Shown: piece after piece, positions 47,894 through 56,214 of the stretch
How the letters are laid out: the number at the start of each line of letters is the position of its first letter
Numbering within the stretch: position 1 is the first letter of the stretch
Assembly: GCF_011927665.1 (NCBI RefSeq)
Contig: NZ_JAATJA010000001.1
Location: 973,019-1,037,018, forward strand
Source of the DNA: Desulfobaculum xiamenense
GTDB lineage: Bacteria; Desulfobacterota; Desulfovibrionia; Desulfovibrionales; Desulfovibrionaceae
DNA length: 64,000 nucleotides
Direction of reading: 5' to 3'
Translations under genes and position numbers: made by a program
Notes under the pieces: generated by a model
Database searches by the model: none
What the model was told of the DNA's origin: nothing
Seen by the model: the letters and a program-made list of their open reading frames with translations, nothing else

Positions 47894-49105
47894 CTAGGCA
47901 TCATCCTGTGCGTCCGACAGGAAAAGCCCTCCCTCGGCGAAAAGCCGCCAGCTTTCGGCAATGGTCCCCGCGGCGAGTGTGGCGCGCTCCGCAAGGCTCG
48001 TCGGAATCATGTACTCGTCGTGCGAGTGGTCCCGATCCCCGGATGGTCCCATGCCATCGAGCACCGGACACCCCACGGCGGCGATGAAGTTCGCATCCGA
48101 CACTCCACCGCGAAACTCCTCGCCGATGGGTAGCCCAAGCCGCGCGGCAACGTCGGCGACAACGCCGAACAGCGCCTCGTTTCCGGGGGTCTGGTCCATG
48201 GCGGGACGCCCCTGTTGCAGCAGCAGACGGCTGCGCGTTCCCGGTAGCCCCGGCCTCTCGAACAACCGCAACAGCGCGTCGCGCAGTTCGCCGCCGTCGA
48301 CCTCGGACATGTAGCGGGCCTCGGCGATGGCCACCGCCTGTCGCGCCACAACATTGGGACCGGTGCCCCCCTCGATCACGCCCACGTTGACGGACATGCC
48401 CCGCTCCACGTCGTTGAGCGCCTCCACCTCCACGATGCGCCGGGCCAATTCGAGAATGGCGCTTGGCTTGTCCTGTCCCTGCGCACCGGCGTGTCCGCCG
48501 CGCCCCGAGGACTCAATCCGAAACGGCGTGCGCCCCTTGCGGCCGGTCACGATTTCCCCACGCAGGCCGCCGCATTCGAAGACCATGGCAAAGGCGCTAC
48601 GACGGGCTTCGGCCTCAATGAGCGCCCGCGAATCCGGCGAGCCGATCTCCTCATCGGCATTGAGCACGACGCGAACGGGAATATCGGCAAGCAGCCCGGC
48701 ATGATCGAGCGCCCCAAGCGCGTACACCGCCGCGACCAGCCCGCCCTTCATGTCGATGACGCCCGGACCGACGATGCCGTGCGCCCGGTGCTCCATGGTC
48801 TCGAATTCCCCCGGCGGGAACACGGTATCCATATGCCCGGACACAAGCACCTGTCGCCCGTCCGCTCCGGCCTCGCACGCGGCGTTGGAGGCGACGAGGA
48901 TATCCCCGCGCGCCCCGCCGTCCACCATGCGCACGCCAAAGCCCATGCCCTCGAAGACCCCGCGCATCACGGCCCCCACGCGGTTCACTCCGGCACGGTT
49001 CGGCGTGTGGCTATTGATGCGCACCAGCGTTTCCAGAAGTGCGAACATCGCGCCCTCATGCTCGGCGATGAAGGCGCACATCGTGTCGAGTTGCGCATCG
49101 GTCAT
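47894..49105 (-). CDS. M20-family metallopeptidase, carboxypeptidase G2-like
   Basis: 403 residues from ATG 49105, overlapping the stop of the KamA-like gene by four bases. Metal-site motifs are SGHMDTVFPPG (His and the catalytic-site Asp), GPGVIDMKGGL (bridging Asp), LNADEEIGSPDS (general-base Glu and ligand) and the C-terminal SHDEYMIP histidine. HxDTVFPxG resembles glutamate carboxypeptidases of the CPG2/ArgE group. It would hydrolyse an amide bond, typically releasing a C-terminal or acylated amino acid. Last gene of an operon with an ATP-grasp ligase and an aminomutase, so it may release or recycle the amide product they make. Confidence 0.88.
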   Translation of the reverse strand: MTDAQLDTMCAFIAEHEGAMFALLETLVRINSHTPNRAGVNRVGAVMRGVFEGMGFGVRMVDGGARGDILVASNAACEAGADGRQVLVSGHMDTVFPPGEFETMEHRAHGIVGPGVIDMKGGLVAAVYALGALDHAGLLADIPVRVVLNADEEIGSPDSRALIEAEARRSAFAMVFECGGLRGEIVTGRKGRTPFRIESSGRGGHAGAQGQDKPSAILELARRIVEVEALNDVERGMSVNVGVIEGGTGPNVVARQAVAIAEARYMSEVDGGELRDALLRLFERPGLPGTRSRLLLQQGRPAMDQTPGNEALFGVVADVAARLGLPIGEEFRGGVSDANFIAAVGCPVLDGMGPSGDRDHSHDEYMIPTSLAERATLAAGTIAESWRLFAEGGLFLSDAQDDA

Positions 49106-50682
49106 GCCTTGCGCTCCCCCATGTAGCGATTGAACGCGAAATCCGCGTCGTTGCCGTAAAGGTCCGGGTCCGCATCGGGATAGACGGCTTCCTCGCCGTT
49201 CCACGGCTTGTGCAGGAAGACAGCGCCATCAGCTCCGCGCCCGGCGACGTTGTCCCGATGCAGTGGAATCTTGCCCCCGGCAGCGGCGATATAGCGAGGA
49301 ATGGCATCGCCGGAGATGTTTCCGTACATCCCCTCGATAATGTCGCGCCCCCGCTCAATGGGCACGCGCATATGGGCGTACTGCGGGTTGCGATAGCTGC
49401 AATTGAAAACGTAGTACGGGCGCACATAGGCCTCGTGGATCGTCTCGCACAGCTTCCACATCTTCACGCGGGAATCGTTGATGCCGCGCAGCAACACGGC
49501 CTGATTGAGCACGGCGCTCACATGGCGGGACAGGCGACGGAACGCGTCGCGCGAGACGGGGGTGATCTCCTGCGCGGTGTTGATCTGGGTGACCACACGC
49601 ACCGGCCCGCGATCGTCGGACGCGGCGAGGATGTCCAGCAGTTCGGAATCCACGCGCTGGGGGGTGGTGACGGGAACGCGCGTGCCAAGGCGCTTCACGC
49701 GCACGTGGTCGATGGCGTCCAGTTCGCCAAGCAGCCAGCGCAGCGTCTCGTTCGGCAGCATGAAGGCGTCCCCGCCGGTGATGAGCACGTCGCGGATGCT
49801 GTCGTTGGCGCGGATGTAGTCGAGGGCCTCGGCGTAGGCCTCGCGGGAAAACATGCGGTCCGCGCGGCCGATGTGCGCGATACGCAGACAGTGCGTGCAG
49901 TACATGGCGCACATGTTGGTCACCTTCACCGCCACCACGCGCGGATAAAACTGATCCACCAGCCGCGCCGGGGAGTGATCCGAGGCCACAGGCGGCAGCT
50001 CCACGCCCACGTTGTCCACCATCTCCGCCGTGGGCACGCACTGGAGCAGCACGGGATCGTTCGCCACGCCCCGCCGGACCAGACTCGCGTAGTACGGCGT
50101 CAGGCGCATGCGATAGGTCCCGGTGACGCGCGCCACATCGCGAATGGCGGACTCGGGCAGGTCGAGGCAGCGGGCAAGTGTCTCCACATCGTTCACAGCA
50201 AAGCGCAACTGCCCGGAAAAGGAATTCCAATCCTCTTCGCTCATGCCAAGGACATCCCGGATGCGCCGCGCATTGGCGCACAGCTCGTCCCACAGCTCCA
50301 CCCCACTCGGTGCCTCGACGTCCCTACGGGCAAGGTAATCCGCAACGCGGGGATTGGCGGCCTCGACCACGGCGGCGGCCCGCCCCACGCGTCCGCCCAC
50401 GGTCACGCCGTGCTCGTCGATAGAACAATGACGCCCGCACAGTTCCTCAAGCGCATCGCGGGACATGCCGAAGGCTTCGAACCCGATGCCCGGACGTCGC
50501 TTCGCGTCCACCAACGCCCGAAACAGTTCGACGATGGGGCCGGTACGCTGCGCATCACGCGCGGCGGCGAACAGCCGCCCCACTTCGGCCGCAAGCTCGG
50601 CGGGGGCCTCGCCTCCGCCGGAAATTCCATCCAACAATTCGATGGTGAAGGCGTCCATGCCCAACCGCTTCGCGTGTGTCAC
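49102..50682 (-). CDS. KamA-family radical SAM aminomutase-like protein, substrate unknown
   Basis: 526 residues from a GTG (first base 50682) behind GGGGAGG. The radical SAM cluster motif CxxxCxxC is at 258, 262 and 265 (CAMYCTHC). KamA-type blocks follow: DVLITGGDAFML, RLGTRVPVTTPQRV and AVLLRGINDS. The PLP lysine of lysine 2,3-aminomutase corresponds to Lys471 in AAAGGKIPL. The two aspartates that bind the lysine side chain in the clostridial enzyme correspond here to Ser429 and Ala467, so lysine is unlikely to be the substrate. A 2,3-amino shift giving a beta-amino acid is the expected chemistry. An N-terminal region of about 240 residues is longer than in the classical enzyme. Confidence 0.88.
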   Translation of the reverse strand: MTHAKRLGMDAFTIELLDGISGGGEAPAELAAEVGRLFAAARDAQRTGPIVELFRALVDAKRRPGIGFEAFGMSRDALEELCGRHCSIDEHGVTVGGRVGRAAAVVEAANPRVADYLARRDVEAPSGVELWDELCANARRIRDVLGMSEEDWNSFSGQLRFAVNDVETLARCLDLPESAIRDVARVTGTYRMRLTPYYASLVRRGVANDPVLLQCVPTAEMVDNVGVELPPVASDHSPARLVDQFYPRVVAVKVTNMCAMYCTHCLRIAHIGRADRMFSREAYAEALDYIRANDSIRDVLITGGDAFMLPNETLRWLLGELDAIDHVRVKRLGTRVPVTTPQRVDSELLDILAASDDRGPVRVVTQINTAQEITPVSRDAFRRLSRHVSAVLNQAVLLRGINDSRVKMWKLCETIHEAYVRPYYVFNCSYRNPQYAHMRVPIERGRDIIEGMYGNISGDAIPRYIAAAGGKIPLHRDNVAGRGADGAVFLHKPWNGEEAVYPDADPDLYGNDADFAFNRYMGERKA

Positions 50683-50724
50683 CCATACCTCCCCTGCGTT
50701 CGAGTATTCGCGTCGCCCGCCCGC

Positions 50725-52101
50725 TCACGCGGCGGGACGCGCAATGGATTCCCGCAGCCGCATGCGGCCCACGGCCAATTCCGCAAGCATCGCCTCGCGG
50801 GTTTGCCCCACGGCCACCACGCGGCCAAGAAACGTCCCCGCACGCACGAGCATGCCGCCGCCCACATGCTCGCGCACCACATGCCCGGCCACCCCGCCGC
50901 CATCCACGAGCGCGAACAGTTCGCGTTCCGTCATGTGCTGCGGCACGCCTACCTTGGTGATTTCGTCGCGCTCCGTCTTATGGTTCCATGTTCCCCAGAA
51001 GAAGCGGGGTGCGGCAAAATGATCCGGCTCCACGGTGTTGTCGGGAAATTCGCCCCGCGTCACCGCGTGGTATTCGAGTTCGAAAAGATTCGCCGCGCCG
51101 GGCGGCAGCGTGCGTTCGAGGGTGCAGCAGAACTCCATGGTGGTGCCCTGCTTGCGCGGATTGACCTCGATGAAGTGGATGCGCCCGGCGGCATCGACGA
51201 TGTAGTCGCACCCGAAGATGCCGCGAAAGCCAAGGCTCCCCAGCCTGCGCCCGACGATGGTCGTCAGGGCGCGCAAATTCTCCTGAATGTCCGGGGGAAG
51301 CAGCGACGGATGGCACGAGCCGCGAAAGGCGTTGCCATGCTCGATGGTCATGTCCGCCACGCCGGCGATGTAGACATCGCTGTCGTTGGCGACGACGCCG
51401 AGTACTGTGGGGTCGAAAACGTGGGGGATATAGCGGCTCACAAGGTAGCGAGCCGAGGGATCGACGAAGCGGGCCGCGCATTCGGCCGAAGACCGGGTGA
51501 CCATGCTCGCGCCGCCACCAGCTGAATAGGCCATGGACACGAACACGCCATCCGGACAGGAGGGACGCATCTCCTCGGCGAGACGCAGCATCTCCCCGCA
51601 GCCGGTGCAGATACGGTGCTCGGCCAACGGCATGAGACCGGCGAACGCGGCATACTGCCACGTCTTGTCGTTGACGGCAGACACGATGGACGGCTGCGGC
51701 CCGACAAGGCTCACTCCGGGCATGCGACAGAGCGACAGTTCCGGACGGCTCTCGAACATCCAGACCGGAAGCTGCCCCTGCCGCGCGAGAAGCCGTTCCA
51801 CCAGCCGTCGCACGGCGGGTTCGCGCCCCACGCGTGCGGCGAACTCGGCCATGGGCACCCGCATGGACACCCCGCGCCCGGTGGCCCAGCGTAGGCGCTC
51901 TGCCTGCGGATTGAGCACCGCCACATTGCCCCAGCGGTAGTCCCCGAGGATATCCGGGACGATGGACACCCACCCCACGCTGCGGCCAAGAATCCGCGAC
52001 AGGCCCTGCCACACGAAATGATTCAGACAGCAGGCCTTGGCCTCGCCCACGTAGACGAAATGGAAGGCATCCGGATCAAGGCGCACGTTCTGATAATACA
52101 T
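50725..52101 (-). CDS. ATP-grasp ligase-like protein
   Basis: 458 residues from ATG 52101, with TGGAG upstream; the open frame continues to 52200 without a ribosome site. The N-terminal half is a pre-ATP-grasp domain (SLVGPQPSIVSAVNDKTWQY marks its end). The ATP-grasp core has GFRGIFGCDYIVDAAGRIHF and the metal-binding FIEVNPRKQGTT. ATP-grasp enzymes join a carboxylate to an amine, thiol or similar through an acyl-phosphate. It is the first gene of a three-gene operon, 42 bases before the KamA-like gene. It could ligate the aminomutase product or its precursor to an amino acid; the substrates cannot be read from sequence. Confidence 0.85.
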   Translation of the reverse strand: MYYQNVRLDPDAFHFVYVGEAKACCLNHFVWQGLSRILGRSVGWVSIVPDILGDYRWGNVAVLNPQAERLRWATGRGVSMRVPMAEFAARVGREPAVRRLVERLLARQGQLPVWMFESRPELSLCRMPGVSLVGPQPSIVSAVNDKTWQYAAFAGLMPLAEHRICTGCGEMLRLAEEMRPSCPDGVFVSMAYSAGGGASMVTRSSAECAARFVDPSARYLVSRYIPHVFDPTVLGVVANDSDVYIAGVADMTIEHGNAFRGSCHPSLLPPDIQENLRALTTIVGRRLGSLGFRGIFGCDYIVDAAGRIHFIEVNPRKQGTTMEFCCTLERTLPPGAANLFELEYHAVTRGEFPDNTVEPDHFAAPRFFWGTWNHKTERDEITKVGVPQHMTERELFALVDGGGVAGHVVREHVGGGMLVRAGTFLGRVVAVGQTREAMLAELAVGRMRLRESIARPAA

Positions 52102-52131
52102 GACGCTCCACCATCTGGCATTCTTGCCAGC

Positions 52132-52160
52132 ACAATAGAGCCGAATGCGATTCGGTGCAA
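52132..52160 (-). promoter_or_regulatory. Candidate promoter of the ATP-grasp/KamA/M20 operon with inverted repeat
   Basis: On the minus strand TTGCAC (complement of 52155-52160) and TATTGT (complement of 52132-52137) are 17 bases apart, about 30 bases before the gene start. The spacer contains a perfect inverted repeat, CCGAAT-GCG-ATTCGG (52141-52155). A second perfect one, CTGGCA-TTCT-TGCCAG (52115-52130), covers the predicted transcript start. Both are possible operator sites. Confidence 0.45.
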
Positions 52161-52420
52161 TTGCAAGTTGCCAACAACACCACATCATCACCACGCACAT
52201 TCACATATGAAGACAATCCGGATAAGCATTTGCGCTCAACGAATCTTTTTGCTAAATGCTTGGTCATAATCGTCATTGTTGTCTACGCGGACAATCGCAA
52301 CACGTCTCATCCACTGCGGTCCAGCATCCTTCACGATACAGGAATGCGCGCAAACCACGGACCTTTTCGAGCATCGCAACACATCGGAACTTAACCTTCC
52401 ATCCGGCAGGAGGCTGCAAC
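52161..52420. other. Divergent control region between the ATP-grasp operon and the TRAP receptor gene
   Basis: With the promoter above, this forms a 319-base divergent gap. It is AT-rich for the window. A CATAAT box at about 52265 could be the -10 of the plus-strand TRAP genes, but no good -35 accompanies it. No gene seen. Confidence 0.4.
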
Positions 52421-53398
52421 ATGCGCAAATGGTTCCTACTCGCTCTCTCCCTGTGCGTCGGCATCGCGGCGGCATGCGTCACTCCGGCGCAAGCACAGGC
52501 CAAGACGACCTTCGTGACCATCGGAACCGGCGGCATCACCGGCGTCTACTACCCGACCGGCGGCGCCATCGCTCGCATCGTGAACGAAAAGAAGGACGAG
52601 TACGGCATCCGCTGCACCGTCGAATCCACGGGCGGCTCCGTCTTCAACATCAACGCCATCATGGCGGGCGATCTGGAATTCGGCGTCGTGCAGTCCGACA
52701 GACAGTATCAGGCCGTGAAGGGGCTGGCGGAATGGGCGGACAAGGGTCCCCAGAAGAAACTGCGTGCAGTGTTCAGCATCCACCCCGAGGCCGTCACCCT
52801 CGTCGCCGCAGCGGACGCTCACATCAACAGCATTCAGGATCTCAAGGGCAAGGTGGTCAACATCGGCAATCCTGGCTCCGGCCAGCGCCAGAACGCCATC
52901 GACGCCCTCACCACGCTCAAGATCGACATCGACAAGGACATCAAGGCCGAAAGCGTGAAGGCCGCCGAGGCCCCTGGCCTGCTGCAGGACGGCAGGATCG
53001 ACGCGTTCTTCTACACCGTGGGCCATCCCTCCGGCGCGATCAAGGAAGCCACCGCCGGAACGCGCAAGGTCACCATCGTGCCCATCACGGGCGTGGATGA
53101 ACTGTTCATCGAATACCCCTACTACGCCCCGGCCGAGATACCCATCGAGTTCTACCCCGGCGCGACCAACAAGGAAGACGTGAAGTCCTTCGGCGTGAAG
53201 GCAACCCTCGTGACCTCCTCCGAGGTTCCGGCGGACGTCGTGTACGCCATCACCAAGGAAGTCTTCGAGAACTTCGAGAAGTTCAAGGAACTTCACCCCG
53301 CATACAAGGTCGTGACCAAGAAGGGCATGCTTCAGGGCCTCTCCGCGCCCATCCATCCCGGCGCGATGAAGTACTATCAGGAAGCCGGATTGATGTAG
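52421..53398 (+). CDS. TAXI-family TRAP transporter substrate-binding protein
   Basis: 325 residues from ATG 52421, behind CAGGAGGCTGC. A Sec signal peptide ends near PAQAQA. TFVTIGTGGITGVYYPTGGA opens the TAXI (TRAP-associated extracytoplasmic immunogenic) fold, and VVNIGNPGSGQRQNAIDAL lies in the binding cleft. It captures a solute in the periplasm for the TRAP permease encoded downstream. Characterised TAXI proteins bind dicarboxylates, glutamate or 2-oxoglutarate; the ligand here is not known. Confidence 0.93.
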   Translation: MRKWFLLALSLCVGIAAACVTPAQAQAKTTFVTIGTGGITGVYYPTGGAIARIVNEKKDEYGIRCTVESTGGSVFNINAIMAGDLEFGVVQSDRQYQAVKGLAEWADKGPQKKLRAVFSIHPEAVTLVAAADAHINSIQDLKGKVVNIGNPGSGQRQNAIDALTTLKIDIDKDIKAESVKAAEAPGLLQDGRIDAFFYTVGHPSGAIKEATAGTRKVTIVPITGVDELFIEYPYYAPAEIPIEFYPGATNKEDVKSFGVKATLVTSSEVPADVVYAITKEVFENFEKFKELHPAYKVVTKKGMLQGLSAPIHPGAMKYYQEAGLM

Positions 53399-53409
53399 CC
53401 ACACGCGCC

Positions 53410-53437
53410 ACGGGCCGGGTGTACTCACCCGGCCCGT
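53410..53437 (+). terminator. Intercistronic hairpin after the TRAP receptor gene
   Basis: Perfect 12-base stem (53410-53421 with 53426-53437), loop TACT, 12 bases after the receptor stop. It has no T-run, so it probably protects the abundant receptor mRNA or gives partial termination before the permease gene. Confidence 0.6.
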
Positions 53438-53568
53438 AGGCGCATTCCCAAGAACGCGGGGCGAACTCCCGCCGCCGAAGCTCCCGCCATGCTCCCGTTC
53501 CGGTCACGGCCCATGCCCCTTCGTACGACACGCGAAACCACACCCCAAAGAAGGAGATTGCGCGACGG

Positions 53569-55674
53569 ATGACAGGCAAGCCCCGTGACGCACACACGAC
53601 GACGGACGACGAAATCAGGGGTGTCGAATACGCGAAGAAGCTCGCCGAGGCCGAACACGGCCTGCAAAGCGACGTCTACGGCGTAACCCGTGCGCTGACC
53701 ATGGGCATCGCCATCCTGTGGTCGCTATTCCAACTTTCCATCGCGAGCTGGTTGATTCTCGATACGCTCTACGTGCGCGCGGCGCACCTCGCCTTCGCCA
53801 TCATGCTCGTGTACCTGAACATCCCCATGTTCAAGTTCACACCCAACTGGCGACCCGACCTGCGCTTCTTCCTCGCCATGCACCGGGTGACCATTCTCGA
53901 CTACATCCTCGGCATCTTCGCCGCGCTGGCCGCGCTCTACATCGTCATCGACTACGACGGCATCACCATGCGCTACGGCGCGCCCACCACGCGCGACATC
54001 ATCTTCGGCCTGCTCCTCGTCATGCTGCTTCTAGAAGCCACACGCCGCGTCATCGGCCCGGCGCTACCGGTCATCGCACTATTCTTCGTGGGCTATGCCT
54101 TCCTCGGCCCCTACATGCCGGACGTCATCGCCTTCAAGGGCGTTTCGCTCAACCGCTTCGTGGGACAGATGGCCATGTCGTCCGAAGGCATCTACGGCAT
54201 CCCGCTCGACGTGTCGGCAACCATCGTCTTCCTGTTCGTGCTGTTCGGCACCATGCTCGAAAAAGCGGGCGCGGGGGACTTCTTCATCCGCCTCGCCCTG
54301 TGCCTGCTCGGCGGGTTCAAGGGGGGACCGGCCAAGGCCGCCATCCTCGGCTCCGGCCTCACGGGCATGGTGTCCGGCTCGTCCATCGCCAACATCGTCA
54401 CCACCGGCACCTTCACCATCCCGCTTATGAAAAAGGTCGGCTACCCGGCCACCAAGGCCGGAGCCATCGAGGTCGCCGCGTCCACGGACGGCCAACTCGC
54501 CCCGCCCATCATGGGCGCTGCGGCGTTCATCATCGCGGAATACGTGAACGTGCCCTACATCGAGGTGGTCAAGGCCGCGGCCATTCCGGCCTTCGTCTCG
54601 TATGCGGCGCTCATCTTCATCTCGCACATCGAGGCCAGCAAACTCGGGCTGAAGGGCATCCCCCGCGCGGAGCTTCCGCCCTTTTTCGCCACACTCGTCT
54701 CGGGGCTGCACTTTCTGCTGCCACTCTCCATGCTGCTCTACGAGCTCGTCGTGCTGCGGCACTCCCCGGAACTGGCCGCATTCCGCGCCATCATCGTGCT
54801 CACGGCGATCATGCTGGTCCAGCGCCCCATCCGGGCACGCCTCGACGGCGCGCCCGTGCTCCCCGCCATGCGCGAGGGCATGCACGACATCGTCATGGCC
54901 ATGGCGGACGGCGCGCGCAACATGGCGGGCGTGGCCATGGCCACCGCGGCGGCGGGCATCATCGTCGGTATCGTCGCCCTCGGCCTCGGCGGACTCATCA
55001 CCCAGATCATCGACCAACTCTCCGGCGGAAACATCTACCTGATGCTCATCATCACCGCCGCGGCCAGCCTGCTCATCGGCATGGGCCTGCCCACCACGGC
55101 GACCTACATCGTCATGGCCTCGCTGACCGCGCCGACCATCGTAAGCCTCGGCATGATGCAGGGCTTCATGGTTCCGCTCATGGCAGCGCACCTGTTCTGC
55201 TTCTACTTCGGCATCCTCGCGGACGACACGCCGCCCGTGGGCCTTGCCGCCTACGCCGCCGCGGCCATCGCCGAAGCCCCGCCCATCCCAACGGGCCTGC
55301 AAGGCTTCATGTACGACATCCGCACCGCCATCCTGCCCTTCATGTTCATCTTCAACCACGACCTCATCCTGCACGGGGTGGACAGTTGGCCGCAGGGGCT
55401 ACTCATCTTCGTCATGGCCTGCTTCGGCAACTTCGCCTTTGCCTCGGCCACGCAGGGCTGGTTCATCACCCGCAACAAGGTCTGGGAAATTCCAATCCTG
55501 CTCAGCGTCACGCTCGTCACCATGCGCCCGGACCTCGTGGCGCAGTGGCTTGGCGTTCCGTACGGGCAACGCTACTGGGTCTACCCACTCGGCCTCGCCC
55601 TGTGGGGGCTGGTGTGGCTACTCCAGCGCCCGCGTGCCGCACGCAACCTCGAACTCCGGGACAATCCGGCCTGA
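53569..55674 (+). CDS. TRAP transporter fused permease (4TM/12TM, DctQM type)
   Basis: 701 residues. The N-terminal part (about 40-190) has the four helices of the small DctQ-like subunit. The rest is the large DctM-like subunit with repeated hydrophobic helices and loops such as GLTGMVSGSSIANIVTTGTF and LLIGMGLPTTATYIVMASL. The fused form is normal for TAXI systems. It imports solute with a sodium or proton gradient at the inner membrane. The receptor is encoded 170 bases upstream, across a stable hairpin. Confidence 0.94.
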   Translation: MTGKPRDAHTTTDDEIRGVEYAKKLAEAEHGLQSDVYGVTRALTMGIAILWSLFQLSIASWLILDTLYVRAAHLAFAIMLVYLNIPMFKFTPNWRPDLRFFLAMHRVTILDYILGIFAALAALYIVIDYDGITMRYGAPTTRDIIFGLLLVMLLLEATRRVIGPALPVIALFFVGYAFLGPYMPDVIAFKGVSLNRFVGQMAMSSEGIYGIPLDVSATIVFLFVLFGTMLEKAGAGDFFIRLALCLLGGFKGGPAKAAILGSGLTGMVSGSSIANIVTTGTFTIPLMKKVGYPATKAGAIEVAASTDGQLAPPIMGAAAFIIAEYVNVPYIEVVKAAAIPAFVSYAALIFISHIEASKLGLKGIPRAELPPFFATLVSGLHFLLPLSMLLYELVVLRHSPELAAFRAIIVLTAIMLVQRPIRARLDGAPVLPAMREGMHDIVMAMADGARNMAGVAMATAAAGIIVGIVALGLGGLITQIIDQLSGGNIYLMLIITAAASLLIGMGLPTTATYIVMASLTAPTIVSLGMMQGFMVPLMAAHLFCFYFGILADDTPPVGLAAYAAAAIAEAPPIPTGLQGFMYDIRTAILPFMFIFNHDLILHGVDSWPQGLLIFVMACFGNFAFASATQGWFITRNKVWEIPILLSVTLVTMRPDLVAQWLGVPYGQRYWVYPLGLALWGLVWLLQRPRAARNLELRDNPA

Positions 55675-55704
55675 CGCCCGAACGGGCGGGGAGTCCACAA
55701 GGGC

Positions 55705-56106
55705 ATGCCCACGAAACTCGTCGTCACCAAGATGCTGCAATGCGAAGTCTGCGGGGAAACCTTCAGCAGAAGCTACGACCAGTGCCCGAAATGCGGCAGC
55801 GAGGACTTCACCGGGTACCGAATGGTCAACCCCATCGCCCGGCTACCCATGGAACTCATCCTCACCGTGGCCGCGCACCTCACGTGGCTGCTCGGCTCCG
55901 CAGGCTGTATCGCCTTCCTGTGGAACACGGACACGCCCGATCCGCACACAAACCTACTGCTCGCCTTCGCAGGGTTCGGCTTCCTGCTTCTGTCGCTCAT
56001 CCTGTCCATCGCGCTCTTCGGCATCGCTGAACTCCTCGGGCGGACGATACGAATCCAACGCAGAGTCAAGGCCTTCGTGGAGGACTACTGGTCGCAGTCC
56101 GACTAG
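55705..56106 (+). CDS. Zinc-ribbon membrane protein, unknown function
   Basis: 133 residues from ATG 55705. CEVC and CPKC knuckles (residues about 13-30) form a zinc ribbon, followed by two hydrophobic helices (about 48-75 and 85-110) and a charged tail. It starts 30 bases after the TRAP permease stop, so it is probably co-transcribed. No recognised family. It might aid transporter assembly, but that rests on position only. Confidence 0.75.
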   Translation: MPTKLVVTKMLQCEVCGETFSRSYDQCPKCGSEDFTGYRMVNPIARLPMELILTVAAHLTWLLGSAGCIAFLWNTDTPDPHTNLLLAFAGFGFLLLSLILSIALFGIAELLGRTIRIQRRVKAFVEDYWSQSD

Positions 56107-56214
56107 CGAAACGCGAAACATCCCGTCAGCAACAGGATTTCATTTGCATGCGCGTCCCGTTCATCTAGAATCGAAGATGAATGTCCACGGACCGAAACCA
56201 TGCAGGAGACGTCC

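Noticed and set aside
47894-49105. Calling the M20 gene argE or dapE.
   Set aside because: The HxDTVFPxG motif is closer to the carboxypeptidase G2 group and the operon contains no arginine or lysine biosynthesis genes, so a specific name would be unsupported.
50725-52101. ATP-grasp protein as a LysX/ArgX-type ligase working with a LysW carrier.
   Set aside because: LysX-type ligases are around 280 residues and no small acidic LysW-like gene was found in or near the operon.
53410-53437. Hairpin after the TRAP receptor gene as a full operon terminator.
   Set aside because: There is no T-run, and the permease gene that must work with the receptor lies just beyond. Partial attenuation or mRNA protection fits better.
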